Below, one piece after another: positions 16,614 to 26,741 of a stretch of 64,000 bases of DNA. Under the pieces are notes generated by a model. The model did not search any database and was not told the origin of the DNA. It saw only the letters and a list, made by a program, of their open reading frames with translations. The DNA is from an uncultured Pelagibacteraceae bacterium (lineage in GTDB: Bacteria > Pseudomonadota > Alphaproteobacteria > Pelagibacterales > Pelagibacteraceae). The translations under genes and the position numbers were made by a program. Within the stretch, counting starts at the first letter, position 1. Each line of letters begins with the position of its first letter. The stretch covers positions 45,437 through 109,436 of the forward strand of contig CACIKE010000003.1 in the NCBI GenBank assembly GCA_902587155.1. Direction: 5' to 3'.

Positions 16614-17495
16614 CTATGTTTGCGACTGTACCCAAATTGTAGCAACTTGTTTTGTAATTTCTCTTATTCGACCAATATATTCTGCTCTTTGCGCAACACT
16701 AATTGCTCCGCGAGCATCTAATACGTTAAATATATGACTTGCTTTCAAACATTGATCGTATGCAGGTAAAGATATATTTTTTTCAACTAATGATTTTGCT
16801 TCACTCTCATGCATATCAAATATTTTAAATAAGTTTTCTGTATTAGCATGCTCAAAGTTATAAGCTGAAAATTCTTTTTCTGATTGATGAAAAACTTCCC
16901 TATAATCAATACCTTCATCATTCCAAACTAAATCATAAACGTTTTTTTTCTGCTGGGTAAACATACAAATTCTTTCAAGGCCATATGTTATCTCTACTGA
17001 CACTGGTTTACATTCAAAACCTGCCATTTGTTGAAAATATGTAAATTGAGATATTTCCATGCCATCACACCAAACTTCCCATCCAAGACCTGCAGCACCT
17101 AGAGTTGGGCTTTCCCAATCATCTTCAACAAATCTAATATCGTGCTCTTTATGATTAATTCCTATTACCGACAAACTATTTAAATAAAGTTTTTTAATAT
17201 TAACTGGAGAGGGTTTTATTATAACTTGAAATTGATAATAATGCTGAAGTCTATTTGGATTATCTCCATATCTTCCATCTGTAGGTCTTCGTGAAGGTTG
17301 AACATACGCTGCTTTCCATGGCTTAGGTCCAAGAGATCTTAGAGTAGTAGCTGGATGAAATGTTCCAGCTCCAACTTCCATATCATAAGGTTGTAAAATT
17401 ACACATCCATTTTTACTCCAAAATTTTTGAAGATTTATAATTGTATCTTGGAAAGTTTGAAATTTTGGTTTTTTTTTAATTTTTTTAGAGGCCAT
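16614..17495 (-). CDS. glyQ: Glycine--tRNA ligase, alpha subunit
   Basis: 293 residues with the class II synthetase core: [34 protein letters not shown], and [17 protein letters not shown] (motif 2). A basic 10-residue N-terminal tail precedes the core. It overlaps the upstream S49 peptidase by 11 nt and is followed 1 nt later by glyS, giving a peptidase-glyQ-glyS unit. Confidence 0.96.
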   Translation of the reverse strand: MASKKIKKKPKFQTFQDTIINLQKFWSKNGCVILQPYDMEVGAGTFHPATTLRSLGPKPWKAAYVQPSRRPTDGRYGDNPNRLQHYYQFQVIIKPSPVNIKKLYLNSLSVIGINHKEHDIRFVEDDWESPTLGAAGLGWEVWCDGMEISQFTYFQQMAGFECKPVSVEITYGLERICMFTQQKKNVYDLVWNDEGIDYREVFHQSEKEFSAYNFEHANTENLFKIFDMHESEAKSLVEKNISLPAYDQCLKASHIFNVLDARGAISVAQRAEYIGRIREITKQVATIWVQSQT

Positions 17496-18291
17496 ATTTT
17501 TGCCAAACTGATTTTTCCTCTAATATGTTTGCTAATTGATCGACATGATCATTTGAGGACGACAATTTTTTACTAAGCCAGCTTTTTGATTTTTCAAATT
17601 TTTTAATAACAACATCTTCTCCAAATTTTTCTCTTAATATCTGATTTGCATTTCCTATATCATCTATCAAACCAAGATCTTTGGCTTTTCTACCTGACCA
17701 AAATTCACCTGAAAATAATTCTACTTCAGATTTTTTAAGTTTTGATGACCTGCTTTTTTCGACCACCTCTATGAAATCTTTATGTAGATCTAATTGTATA
17801 TTTTTTAATCTTTCGATGTCTTCCTTTTTTTCATCTAGAAATGGGTCTAATGTACTTTTATTTTTCCCAGCAGTATGCACTCTTCTCTCAACACCTATCT
17901 TTTTTATCAATTCTGTAAAACCAAAAGAAGAGTAAATTACTCCTATTGAGCCTATTATTGAACTTGAGTTCGCATAAATTTCATCTCCAGCACAAGCTAT
18001 TAGATATCCACCTGAAGCTGCTACATCTTCGGCAAAAACTATAACTTTTTTTTTATTTTTTTTTGCCTGTTGTCTAATTAAGCTGTAAATTAAATGTGAT
18101 TGAACAGGAGAACCTCCAGGAGAGTTTATTGTTATAGCAACACATGGTGCTTTTTTTAGAGAAAATGCTTTTGTAATAATGTCTTCTTGGCCAGAAAAAT
18201 CTATACCCTGTTTAAATTTCCCTACATTACCAATAACTCCACTTAGCTTAATATGTGGAATAATTTTTTTCTTTTTAAAAAAAGAGAGCAT
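17485..18291 (-). CDS. S49-family serine peptidase (SppA/SohB-like)
   Basis: 268 residues, single-domain ClpP-fold signal-peptide-peptidase type. The Ser nucleophile is in E-D-V-A-A-S-G-G-Y (~93); the general-base Lys is in [15 protein letters not shown] forms the oxyanion region, and S-I-I-G-S-I-G-V-I is conserved. There is no obvious N-terminal signal anchor (start MLSFFKKKK), unlike SppA and SohB, so it may be cytoplasmic or peripherally attached. It is the first gene of the unit with glyQS. Confidence 0.85.
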   Translation of the reverse strand: MLSFFKKKKIIPHIKLSGVIGNVGKFKQGIDFSGQEDIITKAFSLKKAPCVAITINSPGGSPVQSHLIYSLIRQQAKKNKKKVIVFAEDVAASGGYLIACAGDEIYANSSSIIGSIGVIYSSFGFTELIKKIGVERRVHTAGKNKSTLDPFLDEKKEDIERLKNIQLDLHKDFIEVVEKSRSSKLKKSEVELFSGEFWSGRKAKDLGLIDDIGNANQILREKFGEDVVIKKFEKSKSWLSKKLSSSNDHVDQLANILEEKSVWQKYGL

Positions 18292-18359
18292 TTTTAATAT
18301 TTATAGAATTTTTATATGAATATAAAGACACCTTATAATTGAAGATTCGGGTGCGTCAA

Positions 18360-18387
18360 TTGATAAGTATAAAAAGCAACCTATTAT
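18360..18387 (+). promoter_or_regulatory. Promoter of the long-chain prenyl diphosphate synthase gene
   Basis: TTGATA at 18360-18365, 16-bp spacer, TATTAT at 18382-18387. The predicted start near 18394 leaves a leader of only ~11 nt before the ATG at 18405, with no Shine-Dalgarno, similar in layout to dksA. Confidence 0.6.
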
Positions 18388-18404
18388 ACTAATTTGCTCA
18401 ATTA

Positions 18405-19418
18405 ATGGGAAGTGTCATACAATTAAAAAACAAAATTAATAATTCATATTTTCAACTAAAAAATTCAGTTGAAGATAGATTGATGTTAGTTGAGGAAAAA
18501 ATAAAGTCTAAATTAGAGAGCAAAGTAGACTTAGTTCATAAAATGACAAACTATCACCTCGATACAGGTGGAAAGAGATTAAGAGCTTTATTAACTTTAG
18601 GTTCTGCAAAATTATGTGAATATACAAAAGGAACTAGAGATATTAATTTGGCTGCTTGTGTAGAACTTATTCACTCAGCAACTTTAATGCATGATGATGT
18701 AATAGATAATGGATCTATTAGAAGAGGTAGAAAAACTTTAAACAAAGTTTGGGATAATCACTCTTCTGTTTTAGTTGGAGATTATTTACTTAGTAGATGT
18801 TTTGAAATGATGGTAGATGACGGAAATATTGAGGTTTTAAAATTATTATCTTCAACTTCCTCTAAGATTGCACAAGGAGAAGTTCTTCAATTACAACACA
18901 GAGGAGAGGTGGATATGTTGGAGGAAACTTATTTAAGAATAATTTCTGCGAAAACTGCTGAATTATTTGCAGCAGCTACCAAAGTTGGTGCAATTTTGTC
19001 AGATGTGTCATCAAAAGAAAAAGAGGCTTTAGAATTTTACGGAAGGAATTTGGGATTAACTTTTCAAATAGCTGATGATACTTTAGATTACAATTCTGAG
19101 TCAAAATTATTTGGAAAAAAAATTGGCAAAGATTTTTATGAAGGAAAAATTACTCTACCAATAATCTTATTATTTCTAAAAGCAAATCTTAAAGAAAAGG
19201 AAAGTCTGAAAGGTATTTTTTTAAAAGATAGAAGAGATGAAAATGATTTTAATTATACATTATCTTTAATCAAACAATATGAAATTATTAAAGAATGTTA
19301 TCAAAAAGCAAATCATTACATAAATTTGGCGTCAAACTCATTATCGATATTTAAAGACTGTAATGAAAGAAATATTCTTGAAAATTTAACTTCATTTAGT
19401 TTGTCAAGGGATTTTTAG
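18405..19418 (+). CDS. ispB: Long-chain polyprenyl diphosphate synthase (IspB-like, ubiquinone side chain)
   Basis: 337 residues. Trans-isoprenyl diphosphate synthase with first Asp-rich motif L-M-H-D-D-V-I-D (~92-99) followed by R-R-G, and second motif A-D-D-T-L-D-Y (~222). The small residues before the first motif and the length fit enzymes that make C40-C50 chains for ubiquinone. A second, shorter-chain synthase is encoded at 23.1-23.9 kb. Chain length is inferred. The stop interlocks with that of convergent pdxH (4-bp overlap). Confidence 0.88.
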   Translation: MGSVIQLKNKINNSYFQLKNSVEDRLMLVEEKIKSKLESKVDLVHKMTNYHLDTGGKRLRALLTLGSAKLCEYTKGTRDINLAACVELIHSATLMHDDVIDNGSIRRGRKTLNKVWDNHSSVLVGDYLLSRCFEMMVDDGNIEVLKLLSSTSSKIAQGEVLQLQHRGEVDMLEETYLRIISAKTAELFAAATKVGAILSDVSSKEKEALEFYGRNLGLTFQIADDTLDYNSESKLFGKKIGKDFYEGKITLPIILLFLKANLKEKESLKGIFLKDRRDENDFNYTLSLIKQYEIIKECYQKANHYINLASNSLSIFKDCNERNILENLTSFSLSRDF

Positions 19419-20041
19419 GGACTTAAAAGACTTTTTTTCCAACTACCATTTTTATCTAAAGTATACTTTAATCTTTCATGTATTCTGTTATCTCCATCTA
19501 ACCAAAATTCAATTGTGGAAGGTGTTAAATTCCAGCCAGACCAATGGCTTGGTCTAGGTACATTATCTTTGTCATTATATTTTTTTTTATAATTTTCTAA
19601 AGCATCTAAAAGTTCATCTCTAGAATGGAGAATACTACTTTGTTTTGAGGCCCAAGCACCTATTCTGCTATCATATGCTCTTGAGTTATAGTAGTTATCA
19701 GCAGTTTGATCATCTACTTGTTTCAATGTTCCAACTATCCTTATTTGTCTTAGTAAACTTTTCCAATGAAAGCACATTGTAGCATTCGGGTTTTCTTTAA
19801 TTTCATTACCTTTCTGACTGTTTAAATTTGTATAAAAAACAAATCCTTTTTCACTATGACCTTTGAGCAGAACCATTCTTACTGAGGGAATACCCTCTTT
19901 ATTTGCTGTACCAAGTGCTAAAGCATTAGGATCATTAATTTCTTTTTTTTTAGCCTCCTCAAACCATCTTTGAAATAGTTCAAATGGATTATCAAGATCT
20001 AAGAAGCATTTATTAAGCCCAAGTGAGTTTTTTTGATTCAT
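19415..20041 (-). CDS. pdxH: Pyridoxamine 5'-phosphate oxidase
   Basis: 208 residues. FMN enzyme oxidising PNP/PMP to pyridoxal 5'-phosphate. Features: S-V-R-M-V-L-L-K-G (FMN/PLP contact), F-Y-T-N-L-N-S-Q-K-G, F-H-W-K-S-L-x-R-Q-I-R, the second FMN block W-S-G-W-N-L-T-P, and the C-terminal R-I-H-E-R-L-K-Y substrate segment. Ends L-S-P, as is typical (consensus L-x-P). Divergent from aroC with a 33-bp gap. Confidence 0.95.
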   Translation of the reverse strand: MNQKNSLGLNKCFLDLDNPFELFQRWFEEAKKKEINDPNALALGTANKEGIPSVRMVLLKGHSEKGFVFYTNLNSQKGNEIKENPNATMCFHWKSLLRQIRIVGTLKQVDDQTADNYYNSRAYDSRIGAWASKQSSILHSRDELLDALENYKKKYNDKDNVPRPSHWSGWNLTPSTIEFWLDGDNRIHERLKYTLDKNGSWKKSLLSP

Positions 20042-20074
20042 AATTTTAACAAAATAATCTATACAATATAAATA

Positions 20075-21157
20075 ATGTCATTTAATACTTTTGGAAAGTC
20101 TTTTCGTTTTACAACTTGGGGAGAATCCCATGGTCCAGCTATAGGGTGTATTATAGATGGGTGTCCACCGTTAATACCATTAAAAGAAGCAGATATTCAA
20201 AAAGAATTAAACAAACGAAAACCTGGGCAGTCAAAGTTTACTACTCAAAGGAAGGAGAGTGACAAGGTTCAAATTCTTTCAGGAGTTTTTGAGGGAAAAA
20301 CGACTGGGACACCAATATCATTGATAATTTACAATGAAGATATGCGTTCAAAGGATTATAATGATATTAAAGATAAATTTAGACCAGGACATGCTGATTT
20401 CACATATTTTAAAAAGTATGGAATAAGAGACTACAGAGGTGGTGGTAGATCATCTGCAAGAGAAACAGCTGCAAGAGTTGCGGCAGGTGCTGTGGCAAAA
20501 AAAGTTTTAGAAAATAAATTAGGAAAAAAATTTAAGATCACTGGAGCTGTAACCCAACTTGGAATATTAGGATGTGATACTAATAAATGGGATGATAAAA
20601 TAATTTCTAAAAATCCATTTTTTTGCCCAGATAAATCAATGTTAAAAATTTGGGAAAAATACTTATTAAGTATTAGAAAAGCTGGATCGTCATGTGGAGC
20701 GATAATCGAAGTAAGAGCGAACGGTATTCCTGCTGGATTAGGAGCACCTATATACTCAAAATTAGATTCTGACATAGCATCAGCTATGATGAGTATAAAT
20801 GCAGTTAAAGGAGTTAATATTGGCTCAGGTATGAACTCAGCACAGTTGTCAGGTGAGGAAAATTCGGATGAAATTTCTCAAAATAGAAAAAAAACAAAAT
20901 TTAAATCTAATAACGCTGGAGGGATTCTGGGAGGCATTTCTTCAGGTCAAGAGATAATAGTCTCTTTTGCTGTAAAGCCAACTTCTTCAATTTTAAAAAG
21001 TAGAAAAACAATCAATAAATTTGGAAAGAATACAAGTATATCAGTAAAAGGTAGACATGATCCATGTGTGGGTATAAGAGCTGTGCCTGTGGGTGAAGCA
21101 ATGTTATCTTGTGTTTTATTAGATCATTATCTTCTACACAAAGCTCAGTGTAGTTAA
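20075..21157 (+). CDS. aroC: Chorismate synthase
   Basis: 360 residues. FMN-dependent 1,4-elimination of EPSP phosphate in the shikimate pathway. Three family signatures are visible: G-E-S-H-G-P-A-I-G near the N terminus, G-R-S-S-A-R-E-T (~128), and the C-terminal R-H-D-P-C-V segment. Its stop shares the palindromic TTAA with the stop of dxs (21154-21157), so the convergent genes have no spacer. Confidence 0.96.
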   Translation: MSFNTFGKSFRFTTWGESHGPAIGCIIDGCPPLIPLKEADIQKELNKRKPGQSKFTTQRKESDKVQILSGVFEGKTTGTPISLIIYNEDMRSKDYNDIKDKFRPGHADFTYFKKYGIRDYRGGGRSSARETAARVAAGAVAKKVLENKLGKKFKITGAVTQLGILGCDTNKWDDKIISKNPFFCPDKSMLKIWEKYLLSIRKAGSSCGAIIEVRANGIPAGLGAPIYSKLDSDIASAMMSINAVKGVNIGSGMNSAQLSGEENSDEISQNRKKTKFKSNNAGGILGGISSGQEIIVSFAVKPTSSILKSRKTINKFGKNTSISVKGRHDPCVGIRAVPVGEAMLSCVLLDHYLLHKAQCS

Positions 21158-23067
21158 TTTTGTTTTTTTAAAACTATATTAGAATTTAGTAAATCTAAAA
21201 CTTTTTCCTCTATTGAAACTGAGTCAAGATTTGCCACTTTATACATTCTATCCGGAGTATCTTGATCAATAAAAATATCTGGTAATGTTAACGATCTAAA
21301 TTTTAAATTAGAGTCCATTAAACCTTTTTTTGTCAAAAAATTCACCACATGAGATCCAAAACCACCAATTGAACCCTCTTCAATTGTCATGATTGCTTCA
21401 TGAGTTGTAGCTAATTGCCAAATGAGATTTTCATCTAAAGGTTTCGCAAATCTTGCATCAACAACTGTAATTGGTACACCTTTTTTTGATAAATTTTCTG
21501 CAGCCTTTAAAGTCTCATTCAATCTTGCTCCAAAATTTAGGATCGCTAATTTTTTTCCCTCTTTGATAATTTTTGATTTCCCTATCTCAATTTTTTCATT
21601 TATTGAAGGTAGAGTTGAACCTAATCCTGTTCCTCTTGGATACCTAAATGCGCAAGGTCTATCGTTAATCTCGGTTGAGGTATTTATCATTCTTACAAGT
21701 TCAGCTTCATCACTTGCTGCCATGACAATAAAATTTGGTAAAGTGGTTAAATATGTTGTATCAAAACTTCCAGCATGTGTTGGTCCATCAGCCCCAACAA
21801 GTCCTGCTCTATCAATCGCGAATCTAACCGGCAAACTTTGAATTGCTACGTCATGCACTACTTGATCATAAGCTCTTTGTAGAAAAGTAGAATAAATAGC
21901 TGCATAGGGTTTAAAGTTTTCGGTAGCTAAACCTGCAGCAAATGTAACTGCATGTTGCTCAGCAATTCCAACATCAAAAGTCCTATCTGGAAATTCTTTA
22001 CGAAAAATATCAAGACCAGTGCCATCAGGCATTGCAGCTGTAATAGCTACAATTTTACTGTCCTTTTTAGCATGTTGAATTAAGGTGTTTGCGAAAACCT
22101 TTGTATATGATGGTAATTTACTTGTACTCTTAAGTTGCTCGCCAGTTTTGACATTAAATTTTGATACTCCATGAAAATTATCCTTTGCCTCCTCTGCGAA
22201 AGTATAACCTTTTCCTTTTTTTGATTTAATATGAATTAAAATTGGTCCCTCATGTTTAGAGTCTCTAGCATTTTTTAAAATTGGCATTAATGAATTTAAA
22301 TCATGACCATCTATTGGGCCAATGTAATAGAATCCGAGTGAACTGAACAACGTTCCACCTGTCACAGCTGATCTAAGTAAATCTTCTGCTTTACCAGCCT
22401 TAGCACTAAATCTTTTTGAAAAAGCTGACATAATTAATTTAATAGTTTCTCTTAGACTAAAATAAATCTTTCCTGAAAAAATTTTTGCTAAATAAGTGCT
22501 CATTGCTCCAACTGGTCTAGCAATTGACATATCATTATCATTTAAAATTACGATCATCTTAGTTTTTGTGGCACCAGCATTATTCATAGCTTCATAAGCC
22601 ATTCCTGCACTGATTGCCCCGTCACCAATTACTGCAATTACATTGTCTGATTTATTAGACAGTCTGTTTGCTTCTGCTATACCTAGAGCTGACGAAATAG
22701 ATGTTGAGCTATGTGCGGCGCCAAAAGGATCGTATTCACTCTCTGATCTTTTGGTGAAACCAGAAAGACCATTTCCTTGTCTAAGGGTTCTTATTCTATC
22801 TTTTCTGCCAGTTAAAATTTTATGTGGATAGCACTGATGACCCACATCCCAGATTAACTTATCATTCGGTGTATTAAAAATATAGTGTAAAGCGACAGTT
22901 AATTCTACAACCCCAAGACTTGCCCCAAGATGACCACCGGTCACCGAGACAGCATCAATCACTTCCTCTCTTAATTCATCAGCAACTTTTTGTAATTTTG
23001 ACTCAGGTATTTTTTTTAAATCTGATGGAAAATTAATCTCATCTAACAATTCATATTTTTTTCTCAT
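21154..23067 (-). CDS. dxs: 1-deoxy-D-xylulose-5-phosphate synthase
   Basis: 637 residues. Thiamine-diphosphate enzyme joining pyruvate and glyceraldehyde 3-phosphate, the first step of the MEP isoprenoid pathway. TPP motif G-D-G-A-I-S-A-G-M (~150) through [15 protein letters not shown] substrate His near residue 45; D-R-A-G-L-V-G-x-D-G-P-T-H in the transketolase-like domain. The order xseB-ispA-dxs on one strand matches the widespread bacterial arrangement. Confidence 0.97.
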   Translation of the reverse strand: MRKKYELLDEINFPSDLKKIPESKLQKVADELREEVIDAVSVTGGHLGASLGVVELTVALHYIFNTPNDKLIWDVGHQCYPHKILTGRKDRIRTLRQGNGLSGFTKRSESEYDPFGAAHSSTSISSALGIAEANRLSNKSDNVIAVIGDGAISAGMAYEAMNNAGATKTKMIVILNDNDMSIARPVGAMSTYLAKIFSGKIYFSLRETIKLIMSAFSKRFSAKAGKAEDLLRSAVTGGTLFSSLGFYYIGPIDGHDLNSLMPILKNARDSKHEGPILIHIKSKKGKGYTFAEEAKDNFHGVSKFNVKTGEQLKSTSKLPSYTKVFANTLIQHAKKDSKIVAITAAMPDGTGLDIFRKEFPDRTFDVGIAEQHAVTFAAGLATENFKPYAAIYSTFLQRAYDQVVHDVAIQSLPVRFAIDRAGLVGADGPTHAGSFDTTYLTTLPNFIVMAASDEAELVRMINTSTEINDRPCAFRYPRGTGLGSTLPSINEKIEIGKSKIIKEGKKLAILNFGARLNETLKAAENLSKKGVPITVVDARFAKPLDENLIWQLATTHEAIMTIEEGSIGGFGSHVVNFLTKKGLMDSNLKFRSLTLPDIFIDQDTPDRMYKVANLDSVSIEEKVLDLLNSNIVLKKQN

Positions 23068-23936
23068 TTATTTCTATTCAAAATATAATTTAATGTTTCA
23101 GACAAATTTTTTGACTTAGATTCATATTTTTTTAATTTACTATTTATTTTTAAAAGTAAATTATTAGCATATTTAACAGTATTTTTGTATCCTAGTAAAC
23201 TAATTAGAGTTGCTTTTCCTTTTTTTTTATCCTTGCCAGTTTTTTTTCCTGCAACAAGCAAACTTCCTTTATAATCAATTAAATCATCTGCGACCTGAAA
23301 TAACAATCCTATGTCAGCACCAATATTTTCAAATTTTTTAATATCATTATTGTTTTTTTTCTTAATTATCAATGGTGCTGCACAACAAAAACTAAAAAGT
23401 TTTCCAGTTTTTTTGATTTCCATTTCTTCAATCTTTTTTTTGGAAATTTTCTTATGTTCATAATTTAAATCTAAATATTGTCCTCCAGCTATTCCAAGAT
23501 GGCCTGAGCTTTCAGAAATTTTATTAATCAAATCGATCTTAATTTTTTCACTAATTCTTAAGTCTTTATGACTTAAAATTTCAAAAGCCATTGTTAAAAG
23601 TGAATTTCCAGCTAAAACTGCAGTAGCCTCTCCAAATTTAATATGCGCTGATGGTTTACCTCTTCTTATAGAGTCATCATCCATACATGGTAAATCGTCA
23701 TGTATTAATGAATACGCATGAATACATTCAACTGCAGCACCAATAACGATAAGAGTTTTATAATCTAACTTAAATATAAACCCAACATCAATTAAAATTT
23801 TTGATCTTATTTTTTTTCCTCCAGAAAAAAGACCGTATTTCATTGCAACTATTAAATTTGATTTTTTTTGTTTGGTAATAAATCTTCTTAAAAACAAATT
23901 TGTATCTTTTGCAATTTTATTTAATTTTCTTTGCAT
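23064..23936 (-). CDS. ispA: Farnesyl/geranylgeranyl diphosphate synthase (IspA-like)
   Basis: 290 residues from the ATG at 23936; an in-frame start 15 codons upstream would lie deeper inside xseB. First Asp-rich motif [11 protein letters not shown] with the two-residue insertion typical of bacterial FPP/GGPP synthases, followed by R-R-G-K-P; second motif A-D-D-L-I-D-Y. G-K-K-I-R-S binds IPP. Supplies allylic precursors for the long-chain synthase and possibly, via GGPP, carotenoid/retinal; product length not determinable here. Confidence 0.9.
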   Translation of the reverse strand: MQRKLNKIAKDTNLFLRRFITKQKKSNLIVAMKYGLFSGGKKIRSKILIDVGFIFKLDYKTLIVIGAAVECIHAYSLIHDDLPCMDDDSIRRGKPSAHIKFGEATAVLAGNSLLTMAFEILSHKDLRISEKIKIDLINKISESSGHLGIAGGQYLDLNYEHKKISKKKIEEMEIKKTGKLFSFCCAAPLIIKKKNNNDIKKFENIGADIGLLFQVADDLIDYKGSLLVAGKKTGKDKKKGKATLISLLGYKNTVKYANNLLLKINSKLKKYESKSKNLSETLNYILNRNK

Positions 23937-24171
23937 TATTTTTTTGATTAATCTTGGATATTTTTTCTTTTGTTTTCTCATTTATTTCTTTGATATTCTT
24001 TTGAAATTTTTTCTCAATTATATTATTGAGTTTAATTAAATCTTGATACTTGTCTAAAGAGCTTCCTAAATCCTTTTGATTTTCCAATTCTTCAATCATC
24101 TTATTTGCCTCAGTGGTTAATTCTTCAAGAGATAATGAATTATAATCATTTGGTAAATTTTTATCTTTCAT
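23917..24171 (-). CDS. xseB: Exodeoxyribonuclease VII small subunit
   Basis: 84 residues. Coiled-coil partner of XseA. Core E-E-L-T-T-E-A-N-K-M-I-E-E-L-E followed by L-G-S-S-L-D-K-Y-Q-D-L-I-K-L matches the helix-turn-helix hairpin of the family; the C-terminal third is lysine-rich and probably disordered. The position directly before ispA-dxs supports the call. Its start is only 20 bp from that of the divergent Sua5 gene. Confidence 0.8.
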   Translation of the reverse strand: MKDKNLPNDYNSLSLEELTTEANKMIEELENQKDLGSSLDKYQDLIKLNNIIEKKFQKNIKEINEKTKEKISKINQKNNAKKIK

Positions 24172-24191
24172 ATAATACTCTCAAATAATAC

Positions 24192-25124
24192 ATGAAAATT
24201 AATCTTGCAAATATTAAAAAAGCGAGGAATCTCCTAAATAAAAGAGAGTGTGTTGCTGTACCAACAGAAACTGTTTATGGAATAGCTGGGAATGCATATT
24301 CTGATACAGCGTGTAAAAAAATATTTAGATTAAAAAAGAGACCAATGAATAACCCTCTGATTATTCATTATTATGATTTAAAAAAATTGAAAGATGATTG
24401 TGATTTGAATGGTGATTTTTTTAAATTATATAAAAGATTTTGTCCTGGGCCAATAACATTTATCTTAAATCAAAAAAAAAAATCAAAAATTTCTAAAGTT
24501 GCAACTAATAAAAAAAATACTCTTGCTGTGAGATTTCCAAAACATCCGGTAGCAAGAATTCTTTTGAAACATTTGAAATTTCCTATCGCAGCACCTAGTG
24601 CAAATATTTCTTCAAGGGTTAGTGCGGTAACTTCTTCAGATGTAAAAGACGATTTTGGAAAAAAAATTAAGTATATACTTGAAGGTGGAAGATCCTCATT
24701 TGGCGTTGAGTCCACAATTATTGATCTCAGAAAAAAACCAAAAATTTTAAGATTAGGTAGTTTAGAAGTAGAAACTATCCAAAAAATATTAAAGAAAAAA
24801 ATTTCAATAAATACAAATCCTTCCAAGATTTCAGCTCCTGGACAATTAAGAATTCATTATTCACCTGGAATCCCAATCAGACTTAATGTTAAAAAAACCA
24901 AAAAAGGTGAGGCTCTTTTACTAATTAAGAAAAATAAGGTTAACAAAACGAACTATTATTTTTTATCAAAAAAGGGCGATTTAAAAGAAGCTGCAAAAAA
25001 TCTCTACACTATTTTAAGAAAGATAAAAAAAGATAATTACAAATCTATAGCTGTAGACAAAATCCCAAATATAGGAATTGGCAAAACTATTAACGATAGA
25101 TTATTAAGGGCTTCAAAATTTTAA
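24192..25124 (+). CDS. L-threonylcarbamoyladenylate synthase, Sua5 type
   Basis: 310 residues: an N-terminal YrdC domain plus the C-terminal Sua5 extension. Makes threonylcarbamoyl-AMP from Thr, bicarbonate and ATP for t6A37 tRNA modification. Motifs: V-P-T-E-T-V-Y-G-I, K-K-R-P-M-N-N-P-L, A-P-S-A-N-I-S and the linker P-G-Q-L-R-I-H-Y-S-P. Overlaps the ABC ATPase gene by 1 nt (TAATG). Confidence 0.92.
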   Translation: MKINLANIKKARNLLNKRECVAVPTETVYGIAGNAYSDTACKKIFRLKKRPMNNPLIIHYYDLKKLKDDCDLNGDFFKLYKRFCPGPITFILNQKKKSKISKVATNKKNTLAVRFPKHPVARILLKHLKFPIAAPSANISSRVSAVTSSDVKDDFGKKIKYILEGGRSSFGVESTIIDLRKKPKILRLGSLEVETIQKILKKKISINTNPSKISAPGQLRIHYSPGIPIRLNVKKTKKGEALLLIKKNKVNKTNYYFLSKKGDLKEAAKNLYTILRKIKKDNYKSIAVDKIPNIGIGKTINDRLLRASKF

Positions 25125-25852
25125 TGACTATTCCTCTTGAAATAATTGATTTATCAAAAACTTATGACACAAAAGAAGCTGTTCGAAATATTTCTTTTAA
25201 GGTAAATAAAAATGAAATCATTGGAATTCTTGGACCTAATGGATGTGGTAAAACTACAACAATAGGTATGATTCTTGGTTTACTAAAGCCTACAAAAGGG
25301 AAGGTTCTTATAAATGGTATTGAAATTGAAAAACAAAGAGTTGAACTATTAAACGAATTAAATTTTATTTCACCATATATTGAGTTACCAAAAAAATTAA
25401 CTGTAAAACAAAATCTTGAAGTTTATGGAAGACTTTATGATGTAAAAGAACTTGGAATTAAAATTGATTATCTTTGTGAAAAATTAAGGCTCAATGAATT
25501 TATTAATAAAATAACAGGAGAACTTTCTTCTGGTCAAAAAAATAGGGTTAGTCTAGCTAAATCTATAATTAATGATCCTTCAGTTCTTCTTCTTGATGAA
25601 CCAACTGCATCTCTGGACCCTGAAACAGGAGATTTTGTTAGAAGTTTTTTAGAGGAATACCAAAAAGAAAAAAAAACTTCTATTCTGCTTGCTTCGCATA
25701 ACATGGCAGAAGTTGAGAGATTATGTTCTTCAGTTCTGATGATGAATAAAGGATCTATTATTGATCAAGGAACTCCCAGCGAATTAATTAAAAAACATGG
25801 AAGGAGAAATATGGAGGAAGTTTTTTTAAAACTTACAAGAGATTTAATATGA
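25124..25852 (+). CDS. ABC-2 type transporter, ATP-binding subunit
   Basis: 242 residues. Walker A G-P-N-G-C-G-K-T-T (~38), signature L-S-S-G-Q-K-N (~137), Walker B V-L-L-L-D-E-P-T-A-S-L-D-P, H-loop A-S-H-N-M. Paired with the permease that overlaps it by 4 nt. The ATPase belongs to the drug/polysaccharide exporter (CcmA/NodI-like) group. Cargo unknown. Confidence 0.93.
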   Translation: MTIPLEIIDLSKTYDTKEAVRNISFKVNKNEIIGILGPNGCGKTTTIGMILGLLKPTKGKVLINGIEIEKQRVELLNELNFISPYIELPKKLTVKQNLEVYGRLYDVKELGIKIDYLCEKLRLNEFINKITGELSSGQKNRVSLAKSIINDPSVLLLDEPTASLDPETGDFVRSFLEEYQKEKKTSILLASHNMAEVERLCSSVLMMNKGSIIDQGTPSELIKKHGRRNMEEVFLKLTRDLI

Positions 25853-26640
25853 ATCTAAATAAAATGTATGGACTTTTTTTGAGACATTTTTATCTCATCA
25901 AGAGTTCTTTACCAAGAGTTTTGGATTTAATTTATTGGCCAACAATACAAATTATTCTTTGGGGATTTATCTCTAAATTTTTTTCAATTTATAGTGATTA
26001 TTACAATAATACACTTGGAATAATTCTTACATGCGCAATTCTTTACGACATTCTGTTTAGATCTAGCATAAGTTTTAATATGCTTTTTTTAGAGGAAATC
26101 TGGAGTAGAAATTTTACGAATTTATTTATTGCTCCATTGAAGCTTAAGGAAATAATTATATCTTTAATTTTTACTGCTTTGATAAGAACATTAATTGGTC
26201 TAGTGCCCGCAATTATTTTAACTTCTCCATTATTTGGAGTTTCAATTTTAAAATTAGGTTTTCCACTCTTTATATTATTTTTAAGTTTATACATATTTGG
26301 GATTACACTAGGTTTATTTGTGAGCTCAGGTTTAATGAGATACGGACCATCCTTTGAAAATATAGCTTGGTCATCATTATTTTTACTTGCTCCATTAGGC
26401 TGTATCTACTATCCAATAGAAATCCTTCCTGAATTTTTCCAAGTAATTGCAAAAGGCTTACCTTTGGTTTACATTTTTGATGAAACCAGAAATATTTTAA
26501 TAAATGGTCTTGTAGATTATGAAAATGTAAAACAAGCTTATTTATTAAATTTAGTTTATTTAATTTTTGGAATAGGATTGTTTTATCTATCTTTTTTAAG
26601 AGCGAGAATTAAAGGAACATTAATTAATATGGGTGAATGA
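25849..26640 (+). CDS. ABC-2 type transporter, permease subunit
   Basis: 263 residues with six predicted helices and the ABC-2 signature region near the C terminus (L-L-A-P-L-G-C-I-Y-Y-P-I-E-I-L-P). Overlaps the ATPase gene by 4 nt (ATGA). Together they form a half-transporter-style exporter, four chains per complex. Its stop ends 1 bp before the 3' end of the antisense tRNA-Arg. Confidence 0.9.
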   Translation: MNLNKMYGLFLRHFYLIKSSLPRVLDLIYWPTIQIILWGFISKFFSIYSDYYNNTLGIILTCAILYDILFRSSISFNMLFLEEIWSRNFTNLFIAPLKLKEIIISLIFTALIRTLIGLVPAIILTSPLFGVSILKLGFPLFILFLSLYIFGITLGLFVSSGLMRYGPSFENIAWSSLFLLAPLGCIYYPIEILPEFFQVIAKGLPLVYIFDETRNILINGLVDYENVKQAYLLNLVYLIFGIGLFYLSFLRARIKGTLINMGE

Positions 26641-26641
26641 T

Positions 26642-26718
26642 TGGTGCGCCTGCTAGGAGTCGAACCCAGAACCTCCTGATCCGAAGTCAGGCGCTCTATC
26701 CAGTTGAGCTACAAGCGC
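26642..26718 (-). tRNA. tRNA-Arg, anticodon TCG
   Basis: 77 nt with encoded CCA. Acceptor GCGCTTG/CAGGCGC (one G-T pair), D-arm A-G-C-T-C-A-A-C-T-G-G-A-T-A-G-A-G, anticodon arm CCTGA-CTTCGGA-TCAGG giving TCG (CGA codons), T-arm G-G-T-T-C-G-A-C-T. It lies antisense in the gap between the ABC permease and rluD. Confidence 0.97.
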
Positions 26719-26741
26719 ATATAATATTAATATATCATTTT

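Noticed and set aside
16634..16645. Upstream TTG start for glyS (11 extra residues)
   Set aside because: It lies inside glyQ, and the GlyS signature begins exactly at the ATG at 16612.
26637..26741. 35-residue N-terminal extension of rluD
   Set aside because: That part is the complement of tRNA-Arg; RluD homology starts at the ATG at 26742.
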